16,998 nt of DNA from Hyphomicrobiales bacterium (GCA_027069645.1 JALXEI010000185.1:1-16998); one strand, 5' to 3'; shown: positions 7,540 to 15,458, counted from the stretch's first letter. A program made the numbers and translations. The notes: generated from the sequence alone by a model not told the origin.

Positions 7540-8085
7540 TCAGGACGGCTGACTGTTCGCCGCCATACGCTCTTTTACATATTCAATAAAAGCCTGTTTT
7601 TCATCATTGTCGGCAAAAGCCCTGGATGGAATGATGACACCTGCACCGCGATCAATCCACAGAACCAGCAATTCCCTTGATAGTGTCACTTCCAGAAAGG
7701 CCGTCCATTCATAGGAAGAGGTAATATGCCGGCCGGTGATCTGGATGCCTCCATTATCATAGGCCACCAGTTTGAATTCACCGATCAGGGCATTGTGTGT
7801 CCCGACAGTGCTGCGGGCCAGTCCCGAGCGCATAAATGTCGCCAGAAACATGACCAAACCGGCAAGCAGGGCGCCGGCAAACGCAGCCTGGACAGACTGA
7901 TCACTGATATATCCCGATTGGACTGCGACAAGCAAAGCAAGGCCAAGAAGCGCTCCGACTCCAAGGGTGGTGACCTGCTTCTTCCAGCCTTTGGTTGTGC
8001 TCAAGCGTCTGAGTGATAAAAGCCGATAGCTCTGATAGTGTTCCGGTGTCAGCCGGTAGCGCAGGCGAAAGCGATCGGCAACCAT
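7540..8085 (-). CDS. YcxB-like membrane protein
   Basis: The 181-residue protein has two membrane helices in its first half (about VTTLGVGALLGLALLVAVQS and AAFAGALLAGLVMFLATFM). A soluble half follows that fits the YcxB-like C-terminal pattern (GRHITSSYEWTAFLEV, LLVLWIDRGAGVIIPSRAFAD, then a helix near the end). The function of this family is unknown. ATG 8085 is favoured over an upstream TTG (8106) because it overlaps the secA stop as TGATG, implying coupled translation. Family assignment is from pattern memory. Confidence 0.75.
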   Translation of the reverse strand: MVADRFRLRYRLTPEHYQSYRLLSLRRLSTTKGWKKQVTTLGVGALLGLALLVAVQSGYISDQSVQAAFAGALLAGLVMFLATFMRSGLARSTVGTHNALIGEFKLVAYDNGGIQITGRHITSSYEWTAFLEVTLSRELLVLWIDRGAGVIIPSRAFADNDEKQAFIEYVKERMAANSQPS

Positions 8086-10913
8086 CAGGACAGCCGCCCG
8101 TGGCAATGCTTGTATTTCTTGCCGGAACCACAGGGACAGGGGGCGTTGCGTGGCACCTTGCCCCAGGTGGTCTCGTCATTGGGGTCAAGGTCAATGCCTT
8201 TGGGCCTGTTGAGTTTGGGCCGCTGCGGGGCGGCGGGCTCACCATAATCGGCGTCAACAATCTCGTCATCGCCAAAAGACGCATCGTCATAACCCAGCGA
8301 CATGTCCACGTGGTGCATTTCCATTTCCGGAGGCGCCAGCCCTTCTTCCATTGCCCGGATTTCTTCCTCCGAAATCGGCTCCACATGGAACAGTTGCTTC
8401 GTTACATCCTCGCGCAACTGGCTGAGCAGGTTTTCAAACAGCACAAAAGTCTCGGTCTTGTATTCGTTGAGCGGGTCGCGCTGCCCGTATCCGCGCAGAC
8501 CGATCACCTGGCGCAGATGATCGAGGGTCACCAGATGTTCGCGCCACAGATTGTCGAGGGTCTGCAACAGGAACCATTTTTCCACCTGACGCATATTCTC
8601 GGGCCCGAACTCGACGGCTTTGGCCGCCGCGGCCTCGTCAATGGCGCGCTTCAGCCTCTCGTGAATTTCATCATCGGCAATGCCTTCTTCATCGGCCCAG
8701 TCCCCGATCGGCAATTCGAGATTGAAAATCTCCTTCACACGCTCCGTCAGACCCTCGATGTCCCATTGTTCCGCAAAGGCCTTTTCCGGAACATGTTCGC
8801 TGACCAGTTGATCGGCAACGTCATGGCGCATATCCGCAACCGTTGCCGACACATCATCGTCCTGCATCAGCTCGATGCGGTGTTCGAAGATCACCTTGCG
8901 CTGATCATTCATCACATCATCATATTTCAGCAGGTTCTTGCGAATATCAAAGTTGCGCGCCTCGACCTTGCCCTGGGCCTTTTCCAGCGCCTTGTTGATC
9001 CACGGATGGGTGATCGCCTCGCCTTCTTCAAGGCCGAGTTTTTTTAGCATGCCGTCCATGCGGTCACCGCCGAAAATACGCATCAGATCGTCTTGCAGCG
9101 ACAGATAGAATTTCGAGTGACCGGGATCTCCCTGACGCCCGGAACGTCCGCGCAACTGATTGTCGATGCGACGGCTTTCGTGGCGCTCTGTACCCAGCAC
9201 AAACAGCCCGCCAGCCTCAAGAACGGTTCTTCTGTCCTCTTCCAGAGCCTCTTCAAGCTTTTCGCGCTTTTTCTCAACGTCTCTTTCAGAAGGTTCCTTG
9301 CCCTGCTTCTTTTGCTCGGCCAGCCAGTCCTCAAGCTGCATGTCAAGATTGCCGCCAAGCTGAATATCGGTGCCGCGACCAGCCATATTGGTGGCAATGG
9401 TGACGGCTCCCGGCACTCCGGCCTGAGAGATGATTGAGGCCTCGGTCTCGTGAAAACGGGCGTTCAGCACCTGATGTTTGATCGGTTTGTCAACACCGAT
9501 GCTTTTAAGAAATTTTTTATCGCTCAGCAGGGCTGAAATGGTTTCTGACTTTTCAATGCTCGCCGTACCCACAAGAATGGGCTGCCTGCGTTTTTGACAA
9601 TCGATAATGCGCTCGACAATGGCCCGGTATTTTTCCTCGGCCGTGCGATAGACCTCATCATTTTCATCAATACGGGCCACCGGCACATTGGTGGGAATTT
9701 CAATCACACCAAGGCCGTAAATATCCATGAACTCGTCAGCTTCGGTGAGCGCCGTACCGGTCATACCGGCCAGTTTTTCATAGAGGCGGAAATAGTTCTG
9801 AAAGGTAATCGAAGCCAGTGTCTGGTTCTCGGGCTGGATCCTTGCCCCTTCCTTGGCTTCGAGCGCCTGATGCAGCCCTTCCGAATAGCGCCGCCCTTCC
9901 ATCATGCGGCCGGTAAATTCGTCAATAATCACCACCTCGTCATTTTTGACGATATAGTCGCGATCCTTTTCAAACAGCTTGTGGGCCCGCAATGCCTGGT
10001 TGACATGATGAACGATCATGACATTTTCGATGTCATAAAGGCTCCCGCCCTTCAGCAGATCGGCCTCGCTCAACACTTCTTCAAGGCGCTCGTTACCCTC
10101 TTCCGTGAAGCTCGTGGTTTTCTGCTTTTCATCAAGCTCGTAATAGGAAGATGCATTTTCCTCCTTCAGCAACTTGACCATGATTTTGTCGACGCTGACA
10201 TAAAGCTCGGTCAGGTCCTCGGTGGGACCGGAGATGATCAGCGGGGTGCGCGCCTCGTCAATGAGAATACTGTCAACCTCGTCAACAATCGCGTAATGAT
10301 GGCCGCGTTGCACCATCTCGTCGATTTCATATTTCATATTGTCGCGCAGATAGTCGAAACCGAACTCGTTATTGGTGCCATAGGTGACATCACAGGCATA
10401 TTGTTTCTTGCGATCCTCGTCTTCAACGCCGTGCACGATCACACCAACGGTAAGGCCAAGAAATTTGTAAACCTGCCCCATCCATTCGGCATCGCGTCTG
10501 GCCAGATAGTCATTGACCGTAACCACATGCACGCCTTTTCCCGGCAGGGCATTGAGATAAACAGCCAGCGTCGCCACAAGGGTTTTACCCTCGCCGGTTT
10601 TCATCTCCGAAATTTTGCCATCATTCAAAACCATGCCACCAATGAGCTGCACATCATAATGGCGCTGTCCCAGCGTGCGTTTGGCGGCCTCGCGAACCAC
10701 AGCAAAGGCCTCGGGCAGCAGGTCATCCAGCGTTTCACCCTTTTCAAGGCGCTCGCGGAATTCCACGGTTTTGTGTTTCAGATCACTGTCGGACAGTTTT
10801 TCAAAATCACCTTCGAGGGCATTTATTTTTTCAACCTTGCCATCATAGGCCTTGAGGGCGCGCGCATTGGCGTCTCCGAATATTTTTTTGGCGAGTTTGC
10901 CGAAGGAAACCAT
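8085..10913 (-). CDS. secA: Preprotein translocase ATPase subunit SecA
   Basis: SecA drives post-translational export through SecYEG and binds SecB. The 942-residue product is full length. Visible parts: VSFGKLAKKIFG at the N-terminus; Walker A MKTGEGKT (104-111); the DEVD box (211-214) inside VDEVDSILIDEARTPL; the preprotein-binding region; the helicase motifs ATNMAGRGTDIQLGGN and QLRGRSGRQGDPG; and a C-terminal zinc motif with Cys926, Cys928, Cys937 and His938, the SecB/phospholipid-contacting tail. ATG 10913 matches the family start; a TTG two codons earlier (10919) is less likely. AAGG lies about 11 bases upstream. It heads a likely transcript with the YcxB-like gene and the small membrane protein, and has a long leader with hairpins. 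Confidence 0.98.
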   Translation of the reverse strand: MVSFGKLAKKIFGDANARALKAYDGKVEKINALEGDFEKLSDSDLKHKTVEFRERLEKGETLDDLLPEAFAVVREAAKRTLGQRHYDVQLIGGMVLNDGKISEMKTGEGKTLVATLAVYLNALPGKGVHVVTVNDYLARRDAEWMGQVYKFLGLTVGVIVHGVEDEDRKKQYACDVTYGTNNEFGFDYLRDNMKYEIDEMVQRGHHYAIVDEVDSILIDEARTPLIISGPTEDLTELYVSVDKIMVKLLKEENASSYYELDEKQKTTSFTEEGNERLEEVLSEADLLKGGSLYDIENVMIVHHVNQALRAHKLFEKDRDYIVKNDEVVIIDEFTGRMMEGRRYSEGLHQALEAKEGARIQPENQTLASITFQNYFRLYEKLAGMTGTALTEADEFMDIYGLGVIEIPTNVPVARIDENDEVYRTAEEKYRAIVERIIDCQKRRQPILVGTASIEKSETISALLSDKKFLKSIGVDKPIKHQVLNARFHETEASIISQAGVPGAVTIATNMAGRGTDIQLGGNLDMQLEDWLAEQKKQGKEPSERDVEKKREKLEEALEEDRRTVLEAGGLFVLGTERHESRRIDNQLRGRSGRQGDPGHSKFYLSLQDDLMRIFGGDRMDGMLKKLGLEEGEAITHPWINKALEKAQGKVEARNFDIRKNLLKYDDVMNDQRKVIFEHRIELMQDDDVSATVADMRHDVADQLVSEHVPEKAFAEQWDIEGLTERVKEIFNLELPIGDWADEEGIADDEIHERLKRAIDEAAAAKAVEFGPENMRQVEKWFLLQTLDNLWREHLVTLDHLRQVIGLRGYGQRDPLNEYKTETFVLFENLLSQLREDVTKQLFHVEPISEEEIRAMEEGLAPPEMEMHHVDMSLGYDDASFGDDEIVDADYGEPAAPQRPKLNRPKGIDLDPNDETTWGKVPRNAPCPCGSGKKYKHCHGRLS

Positions 10914-10947
10914 GTTCAATATGCCTTGTACCTGATGGAAGGTCCCG

Positions 10948-10977
10948 AACCCGTTTTTACCAACTGTTCAACGGGTT
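10948..10977 (-). other. Hairpin in the secA leader, 8-bp stem
   Basis: AACCCGTT (10948-10955) is the exact reverse complement of AACGGGTT (10970-10977), with a 14-base loop. It lies 34 bases before the secA start codon on the inferred transcript. It has no T-run, so it is not a standard terminator. Confidence 0.45.
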
Positions 10978-11014
10978 GGGTCCCTGTGTCGTCACCATGA
11001 AAGAAACCGGTCGC

Positions 11015-11032
11015 CGGAAGAGGGAACTTCCG
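11015..11032 (-). other. Hairpin in the secA leader, 6-bp stem
   Basis: CGGAAG and CTTCCG pair around a 6-base loop, with two more outer pairs possible after one mismatch. It lies about 30-45 bases after the inferred transcription start. Confidence 0.4.
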
Positions 11033-11068
11033 ACGCCCGTTTATACGAATAACCGTTCCGCAATGCCA

Positions 11069-11097
11069 GAGATAAGCAGGCCCGCCCCCATTGTCAA
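11069..11097 (-). promoter_or_regulatory. Candidate secA promoter
   Basis: On the minus strand a perfect TTGACA (11097-11092) is followed after 17 bases by TATCTC (11074-11069), which keeps the conserved TAT. Transcription would start near 11062 and give a leader of about 150 bases, containing the two hairpins. Confidence 0.45.
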
Positions 11098-11195
11098 TGT
11101 GCCGCACAAGGCCTACAAGCACATGTGATAGCCGGTGACAACAGGTTTGAATGATCCGTTTCGAATGGTCCGTGTGCAAAAAGGAATTAAATCCC

Positions 11196-12290
11196 ATGTT
11201 CAAAAGCCTCATGACCCTGGCGCGTCCGGCGCTGTTGATGCTGGAGCCCGAAAAGGCTCATGAGATGACCCTGCGCTCGCTCGAACAGGGGCTTTATCCC
11301 AAAGGGGGCCAGAATGACCGCCGCCTTGAACAGGAAATATGGGGGCTGAAATTTTCCAATCCGCTCGGCATGGCTGCGGGCTTTGACAAGAATGGCCGTG
11401 TCACAGGGCCATTGTTCGAGATGGGCTTTGGCTTTTGCGAGGCGGGCACCATCACCCCCCTGCCACAGGCGGGCAATCCCAAACCGCGGGTTTTTCGCCT
11501 TATAAAGGACCGCGCTGTCATCAATCGCCTCGGCTTCAACAATGAAGGCCATGAGGCGCTGGCCAGACGCCTCTCGACCCGCAGCCACAAGGGGCTTTTA
11601 TCGGTCAATATCGGCGCCAACAAGGACAGTGCCGACCGCGTAGAGGACTATGTAACAGGGCTGAAACGCTTTTACGAGGTCGCCGACTTTTTCACCATCA
11701 ATATTTCATCTCCCAACACACCCGGCTTACGCGATTTGCAGGCGCCTGATGAACTCGACCATCTGCTCACCCGGCTCCTTGAGACGCGCACGGCGCTGAT
11801 GGATGAGGACGAAGCGCCTTACCGGCCTCTTGCCGTAAAACTCGCCCCCGACATCGAAGACGAGGCGCTGCCCGCCATTATCGAGCGGCTGCAAAGCCAC
11901 AAGGTCGATGCCATTGTCATTTCCAATACGACCCTTTCACGCACCGGCCTCACCGACGAGAATACAGCACGGGAAAGCGGCGGGCTGTCCGGTGCGCCCC
12001 TGTTCGAGCGCTCCACCCGCATGCTGGCCCGCGTTTATCAACAGACCGGGGGCACCATCCCGCTCATTGGTGTGGGCGGGGTCGATAGTGGCGAAAAGGC
12101 GCTGGCCAAAATCCTTGCCGGGGCCTCGCTCATTGAACTTTACACCGGCCTCATATATGAAGGGCCCAGCCTGATCACCCGCATCAAGCGCGCCCTTATC
12201 CGCCATTGCGAACAAAACAGCCTGTCCTCGATTGCAGAAGCGACAGGCACAAAGGCCAAAGAATGGGCCGCAAAAGAAATCAACCAATAG
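11196..12290 (+). CDS. pyrD: Dihydroorotate dehydrogenase (quinone), class 2
   Basis: PyrD oxidises dihydroorotate to orotate with FMN and passes electrons to membrane quinone in pyrimidine synthesis. The 364-residue product has the class 2 N-terminal membrane-associating helices (about 1-35), then the FMN-site blocks GMAAGFDKNG, FCEAGTITPLPQAGNPKPR, NRLGFNNEG and VNIGANKDS, and the catalytic loop NISSPNTPGLRDLQ with the catalytic-type Ser172. Further on are VKLAPDI, SNTTLSR, GGLSGAPLFERS and LIGVGGVDSG. The frame opens at 11151, but ATG 11196 matches the family start and has AAGGA about 12 bases upstream. A divergent gene pair with secA. The C-terminal tail after about residue 340 is slightly longer than usual and polar. 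Confidence 0.97.
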   Translation: MFKSLMTLARPALLMLEPEKAHEMTLRSLEQGLYPKGGQNDRRLEQEIWGLKFSNPLGMAAGFDKNGRVTGPLFEMGFGFCEAGTITPLPQAGNPKPRVFRLIKDRAVINRLGFNNEGHEALARRLSTRSHKGLLSVNIGANKDSADRVEDYVTGLKRFYEVADFFTINISSPNTPGLRDLQAPDELDHLLTRLLETRTALMDEDEAPYRPLAVKLAPDIEDEALPAIIERLQSHKVDAIVISNTTLSRTGLTDENTARESGGLSGAPLFERSTRMLARVYQQTGGTIPLIGVGGVDSGEKALAKILAGASLIELYTGLIYEGPSLITRIKRALIRHCEQNSLSSIAEATGTKAKEWAAKEINQ

Positions 12291-12340
12291 CCGGTGGCTA
12301 TGACGTCCTGTCTGCATACCGGTGGTGCTCGTTGATCGGA

Positions 12341-12360
12341 CAACGGTTTGCCGTTGACTT
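12341..12360 (+). terminator. Weak candidate terminator after pyrD
   Basis: CAACGG and CCGTTG pair around TTTG (12341-12356) and are followed by ACTTTT. The stem is only 6 bp with mixed composition, so at best it is a partial terminator between pyrD and the ArsC-type gene. Confidence 0.25.
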
Positions 12361-12405
12361 TTCAGTGATCTTCGAGTTTGAGTTAATAAACAAAGGAAAG
12401 TCCCC

Positions 12406-12753
12406 ATGTCCGTAAAAATATACCACAATCCGCGCTGCTCGAAATGCCGGCAGACCATGACGCTGCTTGAGGAAAAAGGCATTGAACCTGAAGTTATCAA
12501 ATATCTCGAAACGCCACCCACGGAAGCCGAACTGAAAGAAATCATCGAAATGCTCGGCATCAAACCGCGTGATCTGATGCGCAAAAAGGAAAAGATCTAC
12601 AAGGAGCTCGAACTTTCCGACGAAAGTTTGCCCGACAATGCCCTGATTATGGCAATGGTCAGCCATCCACAACTGATCGAACGCCCCATTGTTGTTAAAG
12701 ACGGCAAAGCCGCCATCGGTCGTCCGCCAAAGCTGGTACTGGATATTTTGTAA
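12406..12753 (+). CDS. ArsC/YfgD-type glutaredoxin-dependent arsenate reductase
   Basis: The 115-residue thioredoxin-fold protein keeps every catalytic position of the ArsC family: the active-site Cys11 in HNPRCSKCR, and Arg59, Arg93 and Arg106. These match Cys12, Arg60, Arg94 and Arg107 of plasmid R773 ArsC with a shift of one. The tail block ERPIVVKDGKAAIGRPP is close to YfgD, whose true substrate is not settled, so arsenate reduction here is only likely. Residue 14 is Cys, making a CxxC; I recall Ser there in YfgD. No arsB, acr3 or arsR lies nearby, which argues for a housekeeping role. ATG 12406 has AAAGGAAAG six bases upstream. Confidence 0.85.
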   Translation: MSVKIYHNPRCSKCRQTMTLLEEKGIEPEVIKYLETPPTEAELKEIIEMLGIKPRDLMRKKEKIYKELELSDESLPDNALIMAMVSHPQLIERPIVVKDGKAAIGRPPKLVLDIL

Positions 12754-12778
12754 GCGAACCAGGTCCGCCGCGCTGCAA

Positions 12779-12793
12779 AAGCCCTGCGGGCTT
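12779..12793 (-). terminator. Hairpin with short T-run, possible end of the minus-strand transcript
   Basis: AAGCCC and GGGCTT pair around three bases; read on the minus strand the stem runs into TTTTGC. It lies 76 bases after the stop of the minus-strand gene ending at 12869 and between convergent genes, where a terminator is expected. The T-run is short. Confidence 0.35.
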
Positions 12794-12828
12794 CGTCTTC
12801 GCCAGACGGGCCTGCTGCGCGCAGGGCG

Positions 12829-12848
12829 GCAAAGGGCACGCCCTTTGC
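12829..12848. other. Perfect 8-bp hairpin between convergent genes
   Basis: GCAAAGGG and CCCTTTGC pair exactly around CACG. It lacks a T-run on either strand but may help end transcription or protect 3' ends of the convergent transcripts. Confidence 0.4.
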
Positions 12849-12868
12849 AAACCCCGAACAGACCGCGT

Positions 12869-13507
12869 TTATTTCTTTCGGATCCGGATCGAGCGGATGA
12901 TTTTCCTGATTTCCGCGCGACTGCCGGTCTTTTCATCCTGGCGGGTCCCGGCCCCCAGCAAAAAGAAATAGTCACCACGCGGGACAATCCACATTTCAGA
13001 ACTGGTGGGAAAGCTCAGTCCACTCCTTGTCCGGGCGGTATAATCAACACGCATATAAGCCGCCCGCAAACCTGATAATGTGGTATTTTTCGGCTTTTGC
13101 ACCAGCCTGAAATCTTTGAATATGCGCCTGAAATTTGTCGCGAACGCAAACAATATCCGTTTGGGATCAATGCCTTTGAGACGTCCGAGAGGTTTGAAAC
13201 TGATTTTCAGGCTCGGGTTAAGATCATTGAACGGTTCCCTGTGCCGGGTCAAAACGACCAGCGGCGCCGAAGCATGTTTGAGCACCATGTTTTTGAACTG
13301 TTCACTTCCCAGCCTTGTATTTTTCAGATTTTCATAATGCCTTGCAATTGACAAAAAATGCCAGTTCCCCGGTTTGGTCAGGGATATGCCAATCGTCCGG
13401 TTTGAAAATCTGTTGTCTGATCCGGCATTCCCCTGCTTCGCAAGGGCCGCATTGCAAAGCCCGAACAGCACAGACAGGCCAATGACAATATAGCAAACAG
13501 GTTTCAT
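12869..13507 (-). CDS. Exported protein of unknown function, PsbP/DcrB-like pattern
   Basis: The 212-residue product begins with a clear Sec signal (hydrophobic residues 4-15, cleavage likely after ALA about residue 23). The mature part starts with a TIGISLTKPGNWHF block, has KISFKPLGRLKGIDP in the middle and ends with a charged helix. This layout resembles PsbP/DcrB/MOG1-like folds, but I cannot name a family with certainty. ATG 13507 begins the signal peptide and has GGAGAAAAGAG upstream, so the longer frame to 13540 is rejected. It lies 36 bases after the Spx-family gene and is probably the third gene of the ppsR transcript. Confidence 0.75.
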   Translation of the reverse strand: MKPVCYIVIGLSVLFGLCNAALAKQGNAGSDNRFSNRTIGISLTKPGNWHFLSIARHYENLKNTRLGSEQFKNMVLKHASAPLVVLTRHREPFNDLNPSLKISFKPLGRLKGIDPKRILFAFATNFRRIFKDFRLVQKPKNTTLSGLRAAYMRVDYTARTRSGLSFPTSSEMWIVPRGDYFFLLGAGTRQDEKTGSRAEIRKIIRSIRIRKK

Positions 13508-13543
13508 GTTTCTCTTTTCTCCATATGGTTCAGGAATCAAAGC

Positions 13544-13855
13544 TCACCCACGCAGCCGCGCCAGCACATCCCTGTCCCAGCCCGCCAGCAGCTCGTTTCC
13601 CTTCTCAATAACCGGACGCTTCATCAGGGCCGGATATTTTTGCAAAAGGGCCAGAGGCTCCTCTTTCCTCTCCTCATCATCAAGTCCACGCCAGGTCGTC
13701 GAACGGGTATTGAGCAACACCTTGCCGAAAGCGTCATAAAAACGTTGCAACTGTTCGATCGACAGCGGCTGATCGCGCACGTCGTGCAATTCCGCCCCCA
13801 GCGCCTTTTTCGCCTTGCGACAACTGTCACAGTTTTTCAGGCCGTAGATTTTCAT
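13544..13855 (-). CDS. Spx/MgsR/YffB-type ArsC-family protein
   Basis: The 103-residue thioredoxin-fold protein has an N-terminal KIYGLKNCDSCRKAKKAL with a CxxC (Cys9, Cys12) and the family tail KRPVIEKGNELLAGW. In Firmicutes Spx relatives act on RNA polymerase; proteobacterial YffB-type members are poorly known, and I infer a redox or regulatory role at most. Length and motifs fit the family. ATG 13855 has GGGAGCGG a few bases upstream. It lies 30 bases after ppsR. Confidence 0.85.
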   Translation of the reverse strand: MKIYGLKNCDSCRKAKKALGAELHDVRDQPLSIEQLQRFYDAFGKVLLNTRSTTWRGLDDEERKEEPLALLQKYPALMKRPVIEKGNELLAGWDRDVLARLRG

Positions 13856-13885
13856 ATCCGCTCCCTTTTCATCTGATTACCCCGT

Positions 13886-14749
13886 TCAATGGAGCAGATC
13901 CATTTTCCTGACAATCTCCACGGCGATTTCCTCTACAGAGGTTGTGGAAATATCATATACGGGAACGCCGCTGATTTTGAAAATCTCGTCGGCGCGACGT
14001 ACCTCGCGGCGACAGGTCGCAAGGCTCGCATAGGGGCTGTCCGGGCGACGTTTCTGGCGAATGGCGTGCAGGCGCTGCGGATCAATATGAAGCCCGACAA
14101 CCCTGTCCCTGCGCTCTTGCAAAAAGGGAGGCAGTTGCTCCCTGTCAAGATCCTCGCCGGTCAGGGGAAAGTTGGCAGCCCGCACAGAAAAATTCATGGC
14201 CAGATAGAGACAGACAGGCGTCTTGGCGCTGCGCGAAACCCCGACCACAATCACATCTGCCCTGTCATAGTGATCGGGGCGCAAGCCGTCATCATGCGCG
14301 AGAGAAAAATCGAGCGCCTGCGAACGGCGCTGATAATTGCTGGCCTCGCGCAACTCGAAGTCCTCATGACTGACCCCTACCCGCGAAGAGGTCGAACGGT
14401 GCAATATTTTTTCAAGAGTTGGCAAAAAACTTTCATATAAATCAATGATCGGCGCGCCGCTTTCCCGCAACAACCGGCGCAATTCCGGCCTCACCAGCGT
14501 GCTGAATATAATCGGCGGTTCCTCACCCTTGCCGACATGGCGTTTGATCACCCGCACCAGCTTGCCGATCCTGTTTTCATCCATAAAGGCAAAACGACGG
14601 GTTTCGTAATGGAAACCGGGAAACTGCGATAACAGACTCTCGCCGTTGAGTTCAGCCGTGCGCGAGGTCCGGTCCGACACATAATACACCATGCGAGTGG
14701 CCGTCGTCACTTCTCCGGTTGCCGGGGATGAGGGGGATTTTTCTGTCAT
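13886..14749 (-). CDS. ppsR: Bifunctional kinase/pyrophosphorylase of the PpsR (DUF299) family
   Basis: The family turns phosphoenolpyruvate synthase or pyruvate phosphate dikinase off and on by ADP-dependent phosphorylation of a threonine and Pi-dependent removal. The 287 residues contain VYYVSDRT (21-28), SLAHDDGL, the P-loop VVGVSRSAKTP (168-178), LYLAMNFSVRAANFPL, GLHIDPQRL, YASLATCRREV and SVEEIAVEI near the end. Block by block this resembles the E. coli PpsR type rather than the pyruvate phosphate dikinase regulator usual in alphaproteobacteria, so PEP synthase is the likely target; no ppsA is in the window. ATG 14749 is chosen over GTG 14767; neither has a good Shine-Dalgarno. Confidence 0.9.
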   Translation of the reverse strand: MTEKSPSSPATGEVTTATRMVYYVSDRTSRTAELNGESLLSQFPGFHYETRRFAFMDENRIGKLVRVIKRHVGKGEEPPIIFSTLVRPELRRLLRESGAPIIDLYESFLPTLEKILHRSTSSRVGVSHEDFELREASNYQRRSQALDFSLAHDDGLRPDHYDRADVIVVGVSRSAKTPVCLYLAMNFSVRAANFPLTGEDLDREQLPPFLQERRDRVVGLHIDPQRLHAIRQKRRPDSPYASLATCRREVRRADEIFKISGVPVYDISTTSVEEIAVEIVRKMDLLH

Positions 14750-14969
14750 GCGGCAATCATAACGCACTCACAACAATCTGAACAGTCGCGGGACCTTTTA
14801 ACCAAAAACATGAATGCCTGAGGCCCGAAAAGAAACATTTTGCTAAAATTTTCCTGTCTGAACGCAAAAACCTCTCTGGCCCGTCCAGTTTACAGGCAGA
14901 CACAGCAAACAGACACAAGGTCAAGCCGCTGATCTGCAACAGCAAACAAACACATCAGGAGAAAAGACA

Positions 14970-15254
14970 ATGTCACGTAAAATCGCAATCGCCGCCGCCG
15001 CCATGATCTCTCTGGGTATGATGGGCGCCTCCACAACCGGTGCTTCAGCCAAAAAATACGGTCATCACGGTTACAAACATCATTATGTTCACAAGCACTA
15101 TTACGCGAAGTGCCACAAGAAGAAAGTGACCTATCCTGTCTGGAAAAAAGTCTGGCGCACCAAAAAAGTTCACACCGCCTACGGATGGGGATATGTCAAA
15201 TATCCGGTAACCATCAAGGTCTGGCGTACAAAATGGAAAACCGTTTGCCACTAG
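14970..15254 (+). CDS. Small secreted His/Lys/Tyr-rich protein
   Basis: The 94-residue product has a Sec signal (hydrophobic residues 5-18, cleavage likely after ASA at 27). The mature part, about 67 residues, is strongly basic. It has a His/Tyr/Lys cluster (30-52) and then an internal duplication: YPVWKKVWRTKKV (55-67) and YPVTIKVWRTKWKTV (78-92). Two cysteines (48, 93) could bridge. I do not recognise a family. Metal or cell-wall binding would fit the His-rich and cationic composition but is a guess. AGGAG lies 9 bases before the ATG, and a strong terminator follows at 15412. The neighbour on the opposite strand is also exported-looking and Lys/Arg-rich. Confidence 0.8.
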   Translation: MSRKIAIAAAAMISLGMMGASTTGASAKKYGHHGYKHHYVHKHYYAKCHKKKVTYPVWKKVWRTKKVHTAYGWGYVKYPVTIKVWRTKWKTVCH

Positions 15255-15411
15255 TTTCAAACGGAGATCGGCAGGCCTGACCGTATCGCCAGGTGCGGCG
15301 GCGCTGCGGATCTCCCCGCAAGTTTCCTGCTGTGGACCCGCTCCCTTTTTTCTTCCTCTTGAAGGGGGCCGGGTCGGCAGGAAAATCCTCTCCCTCTCTC
15401 CCCGCACAAAT

Positions 15412-15458
15412 GCCCCGCTTCCCCGCTCCCTTCCCCGGAGGCGGGGCTTTTTTGTTTT
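15412..15458 (+). terminator. Rho-independent terminator
   Basis: GCCCCGC (15412-15418) pairs with GCGGGGC (15441-15447), an all-GC 7-bp stem. A CCCCGC copy at 15421 offers a shorter alternative pairing. TTTTTTGTTTT follows directly. This is the clearest intrinsic terminator in the window and ends the small secreted protein transcript. Confidence 0.85.

Noticed and set aside
6872..7680. Long frames on both strands overlapping proC and the small membrane protein
   Set aside because: They overlap the conserved proC C-terminus and lack coherent hydrophobicity or motifs. Only the minus-strand frame 7054-7527 has a sensible membrane pattern and context.
8013..9047. 344-codon plus-strand frame opposite the secA 3' end
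   Set aside because: It is a shadow of secA codons, with no family features.
9594..11000. 468-codon plus-strand frame opposite secA
   Set aside because: It is antisense to a clear full-length SecA. Its product shows no domain, and its length comes from codon bias of the real gene.
12406..12753. Arsenic-resistance operon
   Set aside because: The ArsC-type gene stands alone with pyrD; there is no arsR, arsB, acr3 or arsH in the window.
13889..14440. 183-codon plus-strand frame opposite ppsR
   Set aside because: It is antisense to conserved PpsR motifs and has no domain.
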